Source of the DNA: Trichomonas tenax | Lineage: Eukaryota > Parabasalia > Trichomonadida > Trichomonadidae | Assembly (NCBI GenBank): GCA_023091735.1 | Contig: JALKBU010000170.1 | Location: forward strand, 1 to 64,000 | Reading direction: 5' to 3' | DNA: 64,000 bases | Shown: in pieces, positions 40,740 to 50,728 of the stretch | Numbering within the stretch: the stretch's first letter is position 1 | How the letters are laid out: every line of letters starts with the position of its first letter | The notes under the pieces: model-generated | Databases searched by the model: none | What the model saw: only the letters and a program-made list of their open reading frames with translations | Told to the model about the DNA's origin: nothing | Made by a program: the position numbers and the translations under genes

Positions 40740-41340
40740 AAATTGAGAATTCTCGTTGCATCAGGTGGCGCTGGTTCACAGAATCATTGGGGTTTCATTC
40801 AAGGACCCAATGGTGGTGCTCTGAATGGAACAGATCCGAATTGCGCTGTGAGACCAGGATATTATCCAAATTCAATTACACCTGGAAAAATGGCAACTCA
40901 AACAACATATGGAATCGGCACAAGAGGTTCAAGTACTGGAGAGAATGATAGATTTGGATATAGGGCAGTCCAGGGTACAAATGAGGATCTTGTGCAGGAG
41001 GTGGGTATTATGGTGGTGGTAGTGGTGCATTTTCTTCTTACATAATATGTTCTGCTTCAGGTTCAACATCTTTTATCAGTGGACATGAAGGCTGTAATGC
41101 TATTAATGAATCATCAACGGAATCAAAAATTGTTCATTCAGGAACTCCTTTCCATTATTCGGGATATAAGTTCTTTGATACTGAGATGATTACAGGTAAT
41201 GAAAATGATCCATTCACTAATGGATTTGCAACAGTTGAATTATTTAATGTCGATCAAGAGCCTTCTCAGTCATATATTAAATTGAGGCATTCATTCGATT
41301 TTGCAGTATTTCATGCTGCAATATATGAAAGCACTTAATA
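40740..41340 (+). pseudogene. Relic of a Gly-rich (ALK-like) trichomonad protein, frameshifted
   Basis: The first frame contains RILVASGGAGSQNHWGF, TQTTYGIGTRGSSTGEN and RFGYRAVQGTNED. Near 41000 the frame shifts, and the expected continuation appears in another frame: GGYYGGGSGAFSSYIICS, FISGHEGCNAINES and FHYSGYKFFDTEMITGNE. That order (Gly-rich sandwich, GGGYYGG, SFISGYxGC, HYSG-F-T-MI-G) is the signature of the large Gly-rich ALK-like family of trichomonads. Both ends are missing. The second frame stays open for another 100 codons to about 41335, so decay is recent to moderate. Confidence 0.65.
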
Positions 41341-41352
41341 TAGTTTACTAGG

Positions 41353-42590
41353 ATGTCTAATAAATATTTTGCACCCCTTAAATCGTTCAATATTGAAGAT
41401 ATATGAATAAAAGTCGAATCATTATTCTCAGGATCTTTAGAGGTATTTATAATTATATGATGACATTTCCTGAATGCATCATAGGTGTTGAAAAAGTCGA
41501 TTTTTTGATTTTCTTTCAGATTTTATCGAGGCATTTAATCAACATATATCTTACTTTTAGAGTTGAATTTCTCTATTCTAATATAACCTATCAAAAGATC
41601 GCTATTCCATAATATTGTTTGCTCTACCTATTCTGAGATGAAATCAACGTTTTGTTGCCAATAAATGTGATTTTTTCCACAAATGGCTAAAAAAGGGGAT
41701 CTTGACCACTCAATTTTCAGAAAAATGATTTTCTTCAGACATAACTTTATATCTAATCATGCTACATGACCCAAACTTTCACATTTATATATGGTACTAT
41801 AGTAGATATAGATGATTTTACTTAGTTGCTAACAATATGTCCAATTAATGAGTTTTGATGAAAAAGAAGGCTTTTTTGCTGTTTTTGCGCATGCTTTACC
41901 AGATCAAATTGTATCTCACTCATAATGAAATATTGTGCAATGTTTTGGTTGTTGAATATAAATATGACTATTAGCTACTGTTATAATATAACTGATGGAT
42001 TTGAAATATCTTTTTTCAAGTGTTTCAACAGCATCAAATTTCTCCATGGGCATTTTTGTCACAGCGAAATGGATGTTTTTCTCTGAAACATAAACGAAAA
42101 AGAATGCTTCAAACTAATTTTCCAGTTTCTTCGATATGAATTATAGCATTTATAGTTTGCAGATGTGAATAAATATCATTATCTGCCTTTCCAGACTCGA
42201 GTTTTTCATTTTTGAGCAATTTTTGATCCGGAACACTTTATCGATTGATATCTAGCTCCATTTTAATAATAAATGCAATATGCTTAAACCATTTAATACA
42301 TTACTCGATTTCCAATAACATATGCTTCTTTTTGCTGAAACTCTTGTTGTTCGCTAGCCAATAAGATCAAAATATTGTTTCACTCGATGAATTTTTGCAT
42401 AAAATTTCAAAATTCCAAACGAACGTAAATTTTTAAACGTTCGCAAAAAAAACTGATTTGAATAGCAGATTTGACCAAATCAACATATATTATAGAGCAA
42501 CTCATGGGGAATCGATTGATATGCTTTTTAAAGGAAACTGTCCATTATTCAGGGAGAAAGTAGGGGTGCAAAATGCCATTTATTAGACAT
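41353..42590. mobile_element. TIR element 1, ~1.24 kb, no intact ORF
   Basis: The left end ATGTCTAATAAATATTTTGC, continuing ACCCCT, is repeated inverted at the right end as AGGGGTGCAAAATGCCATTT, continuing ATTAGACAT. The arms are about 26-29 bases and differ by a 3-base insert (GGC). The interior is AT-rich without a transposase frame. No clear target-site duplication is seen. A second element starts only 19 bases further on. Size and ends fit a decayed or non-autonomous cut-and-paste DNA transposon; the superfamily is not determined. Confidence 0.5.
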
Positions 42591-42609
42591 AACTATTTTA
42601 AATAATGTT

Positions 42610-43881
42610 GGGTGTGCAAGGGTGTGTTTAGCGCAGAAAGATAGAGAATGAGTTGAAATGTTATAATAAAATCATTATAAACACTATCAAATTTAAGTAT
42701 TATAGCTATGGTTTGAAGTTTCTATTTCGATTATAAGTCACTCAAATATCATAATTTTGATATCCGTCATTTTTTTGCGTAATTTGTGTATCACAATTTT
42801 TTCTTGCTTGAATATAGTGACCAATAGCAAAGTACAGATCAATTTAAGTATATGCATAGATAGGCCGAACGATTCTGAATCTGAATCTATAGAGCAAAAT
42901 AAAAAATCAAGGCTGTGTAACTTGAATAACTATATAAAGGCGAAACTGAATTTTTTTGTGAAGTTTCAAAAAAAGTGAAAACACTTTCATCATTTGTCAT
43001 GATGTCATATTGTGTTCACAATCAACTACAATCTATATAATGTTAATATCCAATAAGTATATTTCTTATTTATATATTATATCGTTGTTTTCCTTCATAA
43101 TATCAGGATCAGATCAAAATAAAAAAATTACGTCATATTTTTCAAATTTGTAATTGAAATGCTGTTTTGACCACATACATCATAAATGACTTTATTCAAT
43201 TGCAGAGAATAATCGACCATCAACTATAGATCCGTTGTGTCTCTAAGGAAAGTAATTGGCACATCTCAGTAATTAATGAAAAAGCAAATATTCGATGGGA
43301 ATCAAATTTTTGTCAAAAAAAAAATTGTGTTTGCGGAGAAAACATGTCTTTCGAGTTTTTCGTATTTATATCATTAATTAATCATCTATCTACTAATGTT
43401 ATTATAATCAATACTGTATCTATTATATACGGTAACTATTGTCTATGTCTTTTATCAATCATTGGGTTGACTGTAATGAAAACACAAAAATCCCATCTCA
43501 GATTGTCAAAATTCGAGCCGTCTCTATTTATGGGATTGCTTATCAGCAACCTAAGATTCAGTTACAATTATGAGTATATCCATAGATTATATACGAGGTA
43601 TACTATACGTCTAATAGCAGAGAAAGATTGTTTCAAAAATTTTTTGAAGAGAGAGTGAAAATTCTTTCTTCGTCACATCAAAAAAATGAGCATTTTGGCG
43701 CCAATTTTTCCCGTGAAACCGCTCTCAGACTCAATTTTGATTTTATATCCCGCCATGGTGCCAAAATTATATGACACATTTCTCTATATAAGAGTTATTA
43801 TAGTTATATATTATATATGTGTTAATAGAATGATTCAGATTTGCTCCAACCTTTCTGCGCTAAACACACCTTTGCACACCC
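42610..43881. mobile_element. TIR element 2, ~1.27 kb, mariner-sized
   Basis: Terminal inverted repeats of 31 bases with one mismatch. The left begins GGGTGTGCAAGGGTGTGT (42610) and ends GCGCAGAAAG (42640); the right is its complement at 43851-43881. On the right the element is followed by TATAG; on the left it is preceded by TT, so a TA target duplication is only half visible. Length and TIR size resemble Tc1/mariner elements such as those abundant in trichomonads. Three short frames inside (42757-42978, 43344-43658, 43686-43886) show no transposase motif, so it is either dead or non-autonomous. Confidence 0.6.
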
Positions 43882-44627
43882 TATAGTACTGTAGTATTAA
43901 TTTTTTTCAAAAGAATATCAGCATTCATTTGAGTGACAATATGCATATATTTTTAACATACATTATTCGAGAAATCAACATAACACACTTAAAATTGATT
44001 TTATCACAATGTGATCTATCAAGGACTTCATGAAAGCACACCGAACAGACAATATATGTTCATATTTTCAATCAGATAAGTTGCATACCTTATGAAGATA
44101 TAATGAAACTCATATAGTGAGGTTCCCTTTATGGGTGTTATATATCTGTGTATAGAGTATGGTCATATTTGAAAATTTATCGTAGAGAATTGGCACGAGG
44201 AAGTATAGTTTTTACTAAATGAGTATGGTAATGAAGTTTATTTTATTTATTCTAATTCAGCATTTGTTAATTAAAAAATAAAATAATTGATATAGTTTCA
44301 TATCATCTAGATTAGGATTTCATTGTATATGTTTGGAATGCAGATGGAAAAGGAATTGAAATGCTCAGCATATCGTAATGATAAAGAGTTAAAATTGATA
44401 GATTATTAACGACGAATGGAGTCTTTGACTGTTCTCAATCAAAATATGCTGAACATATTATGTTTGTATATGATATGAACAAAAAGTGTATTTGAAAAAT
44501 TTACATTCAAAATTGAGTATTTTATGACACCATGTGAAAACTGAAAAACAGTTCACATATTGGTTACACCAAGTAAGGTATTTATGTAATAATTACGTGA
44601 TGAAAATAATATTATATGTGAAAAGAT
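43882..44627. other. Intergenic region between two mobile elements
   Basis: 750 bases of AT-rich DNA with no long frame or recognised repeat. Confidence 0.5.
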
Positions 44628-45911
44628 TGGAGTTTAATGGAATAAAGGTGACTTTAGGCGAATAAAGTAAATTCGGAATCAGACCCTATTTTGGAATAAC
44701 CACCATTTTGGAATAATGACGGTTATTCCATATGCCAAAAATAGGTCGAAAAGTGACAATAATGGAATACCCGCATTATTTGGAATCAAAATGAATTTGG
44801 AATCAAAAGTGGAATAATGGAATTAGGAATCGACCTCAAGGTCTCTGTTATATAGCAACTTATTATAAAGTTGTTAGCTGACATCGAGCTTGTTTACATG
44901 TCAGTTATTCTTCCACTTTGAGTCCACGTTTTTGTTGAATAGAGAATACATTGATGCGTGCTATGATATATGCAAGACAACAGCCAATGAATTCTATCTA
45001 CTGAAAATGTAGTTTTGCTTTAAAATGAAAAGATTTCAGAATAAATCACTTCTAACTTTTCGATTTTTAATCATTGTTATTGCATATGCTCTATATTTGA
45101 AATACCCATCAATTTTGAAGATCCGGAGATTCCAAATATTTAGCGTGCGATTAAATACATGAAATAGATTGAGAAAAATTGTTCGCCTCATAGCTAAATT
45201 AGCAAAACACTCCAAGCTTTAATGAAGAGGTTTGCTGGTTTGACTCGCGGTAGTCCTTCCTTTTTCCTTTTTACCACAAATTCTGGATGATAATGCTATC
45301 TCAATTTGAATTGGAATTGAGGATAAAGTGATTATGTTTCCAACTGCCCGACAGTTATTCCAAAGTATTCTTCATTCCATTATTATCCATTATTCCTAAT
45401 TCCAATATCGAAGTTGATTCCAAATTTTGAGAGCATTATTCGCATATCCAAATATTCGGCGATTCCAAAAAAATCAGGTACCTGAAATCTTTTCATTTTA
45501 AAGCAAAACTACATTTTCAGTAGATAGAATTCATTGGCTGTTGTCTTGCATATATCATAGCACGCATCAATGTATTCTCTATTCAACAAAAACGTGGACT
45601 CAAAGTGGAAGAATAACTGACATGTAAACAAGCTCGATGTCAGCTAACAACTTTATAATAAGTTGCTATATAACAGAGACCTTGAGGTCGATTCCTAATT
45701 CCATTATTCCACTTTTGATTCCAAATTCATTTTGATTCCAAATAATGCGGGTATTCCATTATTGTCACTTTTCGACCTATTTTTGGCATATGGAATAACC
45801 GTCATTATTCCAAATTGGCGGTTATTCCAAAATAGGGTCTGATTCCAAATTCACTTTATTCGCATAAAGTCACCTTTATTCCAATAAATTTTTTTATTCG
45901 ATTAAACTCCA
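44628..45911. mobile_element. Foldback element with ~410-bp inverted arms
   Basis: The left arm (44628-45039) and right arm (45482-45911) are reverse complements. The ~200 bases of each arm nearest the loop look identical by eye; the outer parts differ by a few substitutions and a ~17-base insertion near the right end. Both ends begin TGGAGTTTAAT and GGAATAAAGGTGACTTTA. Arms are built of reiterated GGAAT-containing words (TTGGAATAA, TTGGAATCAAAA). The loop (45040-45481) has no long frame. This is the architecture of foldback transposons. High arm identity means recent insertion or gene conversion. No convincing target-site duplication. It ends about 90 bases from the Rab stop codon. Confidence 0.8.
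45184..45255 (+). pseudogene. Decayed tRNA-Lys-like sequence in the foldback loop
   Basis: Inside the loop, GCCTCATAGCTAAATTAGCA, AAACACTCC, GCTTTAATGAAGAGG and GCTGGTTTGACTC resemble, in order, the acceptor/D arm, anticodon loop and T arm of a eukaryotic tRNA-Lys(TTT). The D arm has lost several conserved bases, the anticodon loop is one base short, the T loop has TTTGA for TTCGA, and the acceptor stem does not close. It cannot be functional as it stands. The resemblance could be partly chance. Confidence 0.35.
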
Positions 45912-46001
45912 TTGATTTTATTCGAACAGAGATAAATACATAACAACGATAATGTAAACAAACGCTTTTTTGCTAATTACCTAAAGTGATAATTTGTAAA
46001 T

Positions 46002-46586
46002 TTAACAACAACCCGAGCTTTGTTGTACTTTTTGGAGGTTTGGTCCAGTGTTCATAGTTTTGGTTGTTGTTGAGCTAACTAAAACGGCAATTTGGTTGAA
46101 TAAATCTTCAATTCCTTGGCCAGTCTTCGCAGACGTGTAATGAAGTGGAACATTGTTAGAATCCGCAAATTCTTTCACCGCAGCGCGGCTAACCATGTAT
46201 TCACAGTCAATTTTGTTGCAAACCAAAAATAACGGACAGTTACAGTTGAGTTTGTTCTTGATATAGTCCATCCATCCCGGCAGGCTCTCGAATGTTGTCT
46301 TTTCGGAGATATCGAAGACGAGAATCAAAGCTTCTGCATTTCGTGTATATAAAGGAACGAGAGATCGATAAGTTTCTTGTCCAGCGGTGTCCCACAGACT
46401 CAGAGGTACTACTTTTGTGCCTATATCGATGTTAACTTCGACCGTTGAGACTCCAACATTTGATCTCGTCTCAGGATTGAATGCTTTCTTCTCTATCCAG
46501 TCCACAATGCAGGTTTTGCCGACGCAAACATCGCCGAGGATCGGAACTTTGTGAAGAGGAAAGTCTTGACCGGGAAGTCCATACAT
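46002..46586 (-). CDS. Rab-family small GTPase
   Basis: Membrane-traffic GTPase, 194 residues from the ATG at 46586; the frame is open for 21 more codons to an ATG at 46649, but that would give an unusually long, Lys-rich N-terminus. All G motifs are present: GDVCVGKTC (G1), a switch I region ending VGVSTVEV (Thr conserved), WDTAGQETYRSL (G3), CNKIDCE (G4) and YTSAKTGQG (G5). The C-terminus ends in two cysteines (SSGCC), the double geranylgeranylation site of Rabs. G1 has Val where Rabs often have Ser after GD. The subfamily is not assigned. The stop lies about 90 bases from the foldback element, so its 3' region may be affected. Confidence 0.92.
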   Translation of the reverse strand: MYGLPGQDFPLHKVPILGDVCVGKTCIVDWIEKKAFNPETRSNVGVSTVEVNIDIGTKVVPLSLWDTAGQETYRSLVPLYTRNAEALILVFDISEKTTFESLPGWMDYIKNKLNCNCPLFLVCNKIDCEYMVSRAAVKEFADSNNVPLHYTSAKTGQGIEDLFNQIAVLVSSTTTKTMNTGPNLQKVQQSSGCC

Positions 46587-46989
46587 ATATTTTTTTTTTA
46601 ATTTTCTTTTTTCGAAATTTTGAATTTCATTTAAATTTGGTCTATGCATATTCTAAATATCCAAATTTTAGAATGAAATCAAGGTTGTGTAAAATTATCC
46701 CCAATAAGGTTAATTTAAGTATGTTTACATTACATTTTCGTCATGTAAATAATTCAAAAATTAGCAATTTTGACTTTATACGGGCATGAGAGCAATTTTA
46801 CAATATGATTAAAGTTGGATCAAAATCATGTAATTAATTAAAGAAATGATATAAATAGTTTATAAGGTCTTGATTGATTCATATGATATGAATCAATAAG
46901 GTATGAAAGATATTGTTCATTTTTTGATGTTTCATGAAAAATTGTGAAAAATTTTGTTATATATTGGAAGAAAATTGAATAAATGTAAA
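46587..46989. other. Intergenic region between Rab and tRNA-Gln
   Basis: The first 63 bases are the open N-terminal extension of the Rab frame. At about 46740 there is CGTCATGTAAATAA, a copy of the recurrent motif. Nothing else is seen. Confidence 0.45.
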
Positions 46990-47061
46990 GGTTCCATAGT
47001 GTAATGGCAAACACTGTGGACTCTGAATCCCTAAATATAGGTTCGATTCCTGGTGGAACCA
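46990..47061 (+). tRNA. tRNA-Gln (anticodon CTG)
   Basis: 72 bases fold as a tRNA. The acceptor stem GGTTCCA pairs perfectly with TGGAACC, discriminator A. The D arm is GTGTAATGGCAAACAC, the anticodon loop CTCTGAA with anticodon CTG, and the T loop TTCGATT. The B-box GGTTCGATTCC is exact. The anticodon stem (GTGGA/TCCCT) has a T-C mismatch and the outer T stem has an A-G mismatch, so it may be slightly decayed. A TTTT Pol III terminator follows within ten bases (TTGTTTTATTC). No CCA is encoded. Confidence 0.8.
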
Positions 47062-48186
47062 AACTTGTTTTATTCTTATTTATCAACATTGATTATTTTT
47101 TACATAGTAATGCAAATATCATTGCTTAAATCAATGTATGAATAAAAATGAAAATTCTTAATTCATTGTGAAATTCTGCAAAATTTTCAAATTCTTTTCA
47201 ATTCAAAAAGCGTTTAAAATTGAATCTTACAACAAGTTTTAAAATTATTCAATTCAATTTTTGTCACCTTTTATTAAAAAAACAAAGATTTTATATAAAA
47301 GCAATGAATTATGGTACCATGAAAAGAGCGCTTGTATAAAGGAACAATGTACTCTGTTCATTTAGGAATTTGGATTTCGATAATATCAAAACACAGGAGC
47401 TAGCTTCAGCATTTTGATGTGATGGGTTCCCTAATCGATGGCAGTATGGGATTTGGAGGAATGAATTAATTTATCATGGGCGAGATATCCTAGTAGATTG
47501 CTCTAATGGACCATTAAAAATCTGCTTTTTGAGAAGTTTACAAAAAACTCTCAAATCGAAAATTTATTAGAGTGTAATGAATAGATCATATGATATTTTG
47601 TTCTGATTCAATTTTGATCAGCTTTTCAAATTTTGAATTGACAAAGGATTCTCAAAAGTTGCAACTTTTATTAAAATTGTGTTCACACAAAATTTTAATG
47701 AGTTCAATTTCCGAAATTCGTTCTCAATGTCCAGTATTAGGCAAAGCTATGTAATTCTTTGAAAAGGAGGGTAACTCCCCTTCTTTCAGGAAACAGGCCC
47801 CATCTTTAGGCTGTAGCTCCAGATGGCCCACCCAAGTAATTTATGAACGAGGGTCGAGGAAAAAGAAATTACTAATCTTGTTGTAAATAATATCGAATTT
47901 TAATAAATACCAAAACATCAACCCGAATGCATGCCCTGACTTGCCTTATGTTTTTATTACGTTCATTTATATACGCATCCATTCAGGATGAAAATTTCAT
48001 GAAATTGAAATTTTATCTTCGCCAAAAATCATTATAATCATACAAAATCTTCAACAATTGAAATGAAGTGACAGTTCTTTAATAATTATGACGGCAACGT
48101 TATAATTTTTTTTGAGAGGACATCAAGAAATTTTATGGCAAAATTCTGCCACAAAAAATGTCCCGCAATTTTTGAAATTTTAAACT
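47062..48186. other. Intergenic region with a coding relic and a GC-rich hairpin island
   Basis: At 47418-47570 (plus) a 50-codon frame without ATG reads RWQYGIWRNELIYHGRDI and LVDCSNGPLKICFLR to a TAG, looking like the 3' end of a lost gene. At about 47764-47860 a GC-rich island contains two hairpins: AAGGAGGG/CTCCCCTT and GGCC..ATCT/AGATGGCC. Neither is recognised. The remainder is AT-rich. Confidence 0.35.
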
Positions 48187-48192
48187 ATGACT

Positions 48193-48199
48193 TCATTTT
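48193..48199 (+). promoter_or_regulatory. Inr of the RtcB gene
   Basis: TCATTTT, consensus, with transcript start at 48195 and a 10-base leader to the ATG at 48205. It lies downstream of an earlier in-frame ATG at 48187, which is therefore outside the transcript. Confidence 0.7.
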
Positions 48200-48204
48200 T
48201 AGAA

Positions 48205-49710
48205 ATGTCGTTTGATGCTCGGTCTCTTGTTGTTGATCCATCCTTGATCAAGGAGGTCAAGCCATGCGTTTATGAGATTCCAATTGGTTTCGTTCCAAAC
48301 ATGCGCGTTCCGGGTTATTTCTTCTCCACACCAGATATGGCAAAGTACGCCTTCGATGAGTTGAATGAGTGGATGGAGCACCGTGAGCGTGGATTCCCAT
48401 CGATCATGCAGATCTCTTTCGTTGCTACACTTCCAGGTATTGCAAAGGGCTCTTTCGGAATGCCAGATATGCACTCTGGTTATGGTTTCTCAATCGGTGG
48501 TGTTGCTGCTTTCGATACATCCGATCCTGATGCACTCGTTTCACCAGGTGGTGTTGGCTACGATATCAATTGCGGTGTCCGCTTAATGACAACAAACTTA
48601 AAGTGGGAGGATGTCGAGCCAGTCAAGCAGAAGCTTGTTGAGAAACTCTACAATTACGTTCCTGTCGGCATCGGTGGAAAGCTCCACAACATTGCTTCGA
48701 AGAACGATCTAGTCGATATCCTCAAGGACGGTGCCCGCTGGGCCCTTGATCATGGTTATGCAGTTCCTGAGGATATCGAGAACTGCGAGGAGCACGGCTG
48801 CCTTGCTGGTGCTGATCCATCATTGATCTCCGATCGCACACTCGCTCGTGGCAATGGTCAGCTCGGTACCGTCGGTTCCGGCAACCACTATGTTGAGATC
48901 CAGCGCGTTGACCAGGTTTTAGATGAGCAAGCAGCTGCAGTTATGGGTCTTCGCGAGGGCCAAGTTGTCGTCATGATCCACACAGGTTCTCGTGGACTCG
49001 GTCACCAGGTTGCCGATGAGAACATGAAGGTCTGCTCTGAGAAGTTCTGCAGCGCCTCATTACCGGATAAGCAGCTTGCTGCTCCATCTTTCCACTCTGA
49101 GGAGGGCCAGAAGTATCTTCACGCTATGTACGCTGCTGCCAACTTCGCTTGGTGCAACCGCCAGGTCATCATGCACAACGTCCGTCGTGCATTCGCTGAT
49201 GTCTTCGAGGACCGTGAGATTGAGACACACCTCGTTTATGATGTTGCCCATAACATCGCCAAGGTTGAGAAGCACTCTGTTGATGGCGTTGAGAAGGAGT
49301 TCGTTGTCCATCGTAAGGGTGCTACACGTGCTTTCGGTCCTGGTCGTCCAGAGTTACCAGAGAAGTACAAGGACATCGGCCAGCCAATCTTAATCGGCGG
49401 TTCCATGGGTACAGCTTCATACGTCCTTGTCGGCACAGAGCAGTCAATGGATACGGCTTTCGGCTCTACATGCCATGGTGCAGGACGTACAATGTCTCGT
49501 TCGAAGGCTCTCAAGACAATCCCATTAGAGAAGGTTCAGAACGATCTCTCCGCACACGGTGTCTTCCTCAAGGCCGCAGATAAGCAGACAATCCAGGATG
49601 AGTCACCAGATGCTTACAAGGATATCGAGCAGGTTGTAGATGCATGCCAGACAGTTGGTATCTCCAAGAAGGTCGCCCGCTTAGTTCCAATGGGTGTTAT
49701 CAAGGGTTGA
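48205..49710 (+). CDS. RtcB: RtcB-type RNA-splicing ligase (HSPC117 family)
   Basis: GTP- and Mn-dependent ligase that joins 2',3'-cyclic phosphate and 5'-OH RNA ends, in tRNA splicing and repair. 501 residues from the Inr-supported ATG. It matches human RTCB almost end to end: GFVPNMRVPGYFF, MPDMHSGYGFSIGG, SPGGVGYDINCGVRL with metal-binding Cys (about 123), GTVGSGNHYVEIQ, HTGSRGLGHQVA, YDVAHNIAKVE, and TCHGAGRTMSRSKA with the His that carries GMP (about 424). It ends in VIKG as in the human protein. The gene is GC-rich with strongly biased codons, like GAPDH. No archease partner is seen nearby. Confidence 0.97.
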   Translation: MSFDARSLVVDPSLIKEVKPCVYEIPIGFVPNMRVPGYFFSTPDMAKYAFDELNEWMEHRERGFPSIMQISFVATLPGIAKGSFGMPDMHSGYGFSIGGVAAFDTSDPDALVSPGGVGYDINCGVRLMTTNLKWEDVEPVKQKLVEKLYNYVPVGIGGKLHNIASKNDLVDILKDGARWALDHGYAVPEDIENCEEHGCLAGADPSLISDRTLARGNGQLGTVGSGNHYVEIQRVDQVLDEQAAAVMGLREGQVVVMIHTGSRGLGHQVADENMKVCSEKFCSASLPDKQLAAPSFHSEEGQKYLHAMYAAANFAWCNRQVIMHNVRRAFADVFEDREIETHLVYDVAHNIAKVEKHSVDGVEKEFVVHRKGATRAFGPGRPELPEKYKDIGQPILIGGSMGTASYVLVGTEQSMDTAFGSTCHGAGRTMSRSKALKTIPLEKVQNDLSAHGVFLKAADKQTIQDESPDAYKDIEQVVDACQTVGISKKVARLVPMGVIKG

Positions 49711-50137
49711 AAACCTTTCAGCAAATATTATTGAATAAAGTGTTCGCGCTATTTTATTAATGGTGTAGAATCAGCCAATTCATATATTTCATTTGTTCAT
49801 CATTTTGATAATATCATGGTCAACATGTGAAAGAAATTAATTATAAAAAACATAATCCTTTTACAAACACTGTAACTATTTATTGAATCTACAAAATCAA
49901 AATGAAAAAGAATTTTATAATGTGATAATTTTGAAATCGAGTATATTGTTAACCGATAATAAAAATACTTCTAAATTACATTCCAATGAAGTCATGATGA
50001 TATTTCTAACATGATTAAAATAAATATTTTAAAAAATTCAACATCTTGTTGAGTTACCAACAATATCACCAAGAGTATAACTAGAACCTACTAGCAAAGT
50101 TAACCTGTTGTGGAAAATTGATTTTTTTTTGAAAATA
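49711..50137. other. Intergenic region between convergent genes
   Basis: About 430 AT-rich bases between the RtcB and RRM-protein stops. Nothing recognised. Confidence 0.5.
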
Positions 50138-50728
50138 TTAGATATTCGGTGGTAATGTTGGATCTACTTCTAATCCATTGATATTTTGCTGCTCAGGTTG
50201 CTTTTCTTCAGAATATGATCTATGATGTGATCTTCGGTGATGTCTGCGTTTTCTTGGCTTTACTTGTTCTAATGCATTTTCATCTGGAGAGTAACTATCG
50301 CGATGCGATCTATGATGGCGCCTTCTGTGACGTTTTGGTGAATTTGGTTTTTCTTCCATAATTTTTTGATCATTTGGTCTAAACTGCTCACAATCGGAAT
50401 CAGACGATGAATCCGAGTGATGGAAAAGCACTGGTCTATCTTCATTTCCAAAATTTTGGCTTCTTAGAAATCTGTTGGATTTTCTTAATTCTACGTGAAC
50501 AATACAATTGCATTGACGTGTCTCATCGTATTTATCAACTGCTTTTTTTGCAATTTCAGGCGAATAATAAGATATTAATGCAACTTGTTTAGATCTTCCA
50601 CTTGGATGCCTCAAAATCTTCACATCTTCAACAGGACCGACAGTACTGAATGTTTGAACGAGTTCTTCCTCAGTTGTCTTCGGTCTTAAGCAGCCAACAA
50701 AGATGATTCGAGTTTCTCTTTCAGTCAT
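50138..50728 (-). CDS. RRM protein with RS/RH-rich tail (SR-like)
   Basis: 196 residues. An N-terminal RNA-recognition motif spans about 6-82, with RNP2-like IIFVGCLRP and RNP1-like SKQVALISYY. The C-terminal half is basic and low-complexity (KRHRRRHHRSHRDSYSPDE, RKRRHHRRSHHRSYSEEK), an Arg/His/Ser variant of the RS domains of splicing regulators. A nuclear role in mRNA processing is likely but inferred. RNP1 is atypical (ALISYY rather than GFGFVxF). An Inr (TCATTTT on the minus strand, about 50734-50740) gives a 10-base leader. Confidence 0.8.
   Translation of the reverse strand: MTERETRIIFVGCLRPKTTEEELVQTFSTVGPVEDVKILRHPSGRSKQVALISYYSPEIAKKAVDKYDETRQCNCIVHVELRKSNRFLRSQNFGNEDRPVLFHHSDSSSDSDCEQFRPNDQKIMEEKPNSPKRHRRRHHRSHRDSYSPDENALEQVKPRKRRHHRRSHHRSYSEEKQPEQQNINGLEVDPTLPPNI

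Noticed and set aside
42757..43886. Three short frames inside TIR element 2 as a transposase
   Set aside because: No DDE/D, HTH or other transposase motif; hydrophobic AT-rich composition typical of chance frames.
45184..45255. Functional tRNA in the foldback loop
   Set aside because: Acceptor stem does not pair, anticodon loop is a base short and the T loop lacks C56.
46587..46649. Longer Rab N-terminus from the ATG at 46649
   Set aside because: Would add 21 Lys/Asn-rich residues unlike Rabs; the ATG at 46586 gives a usual distance to the first G motif. Not fully excluded.
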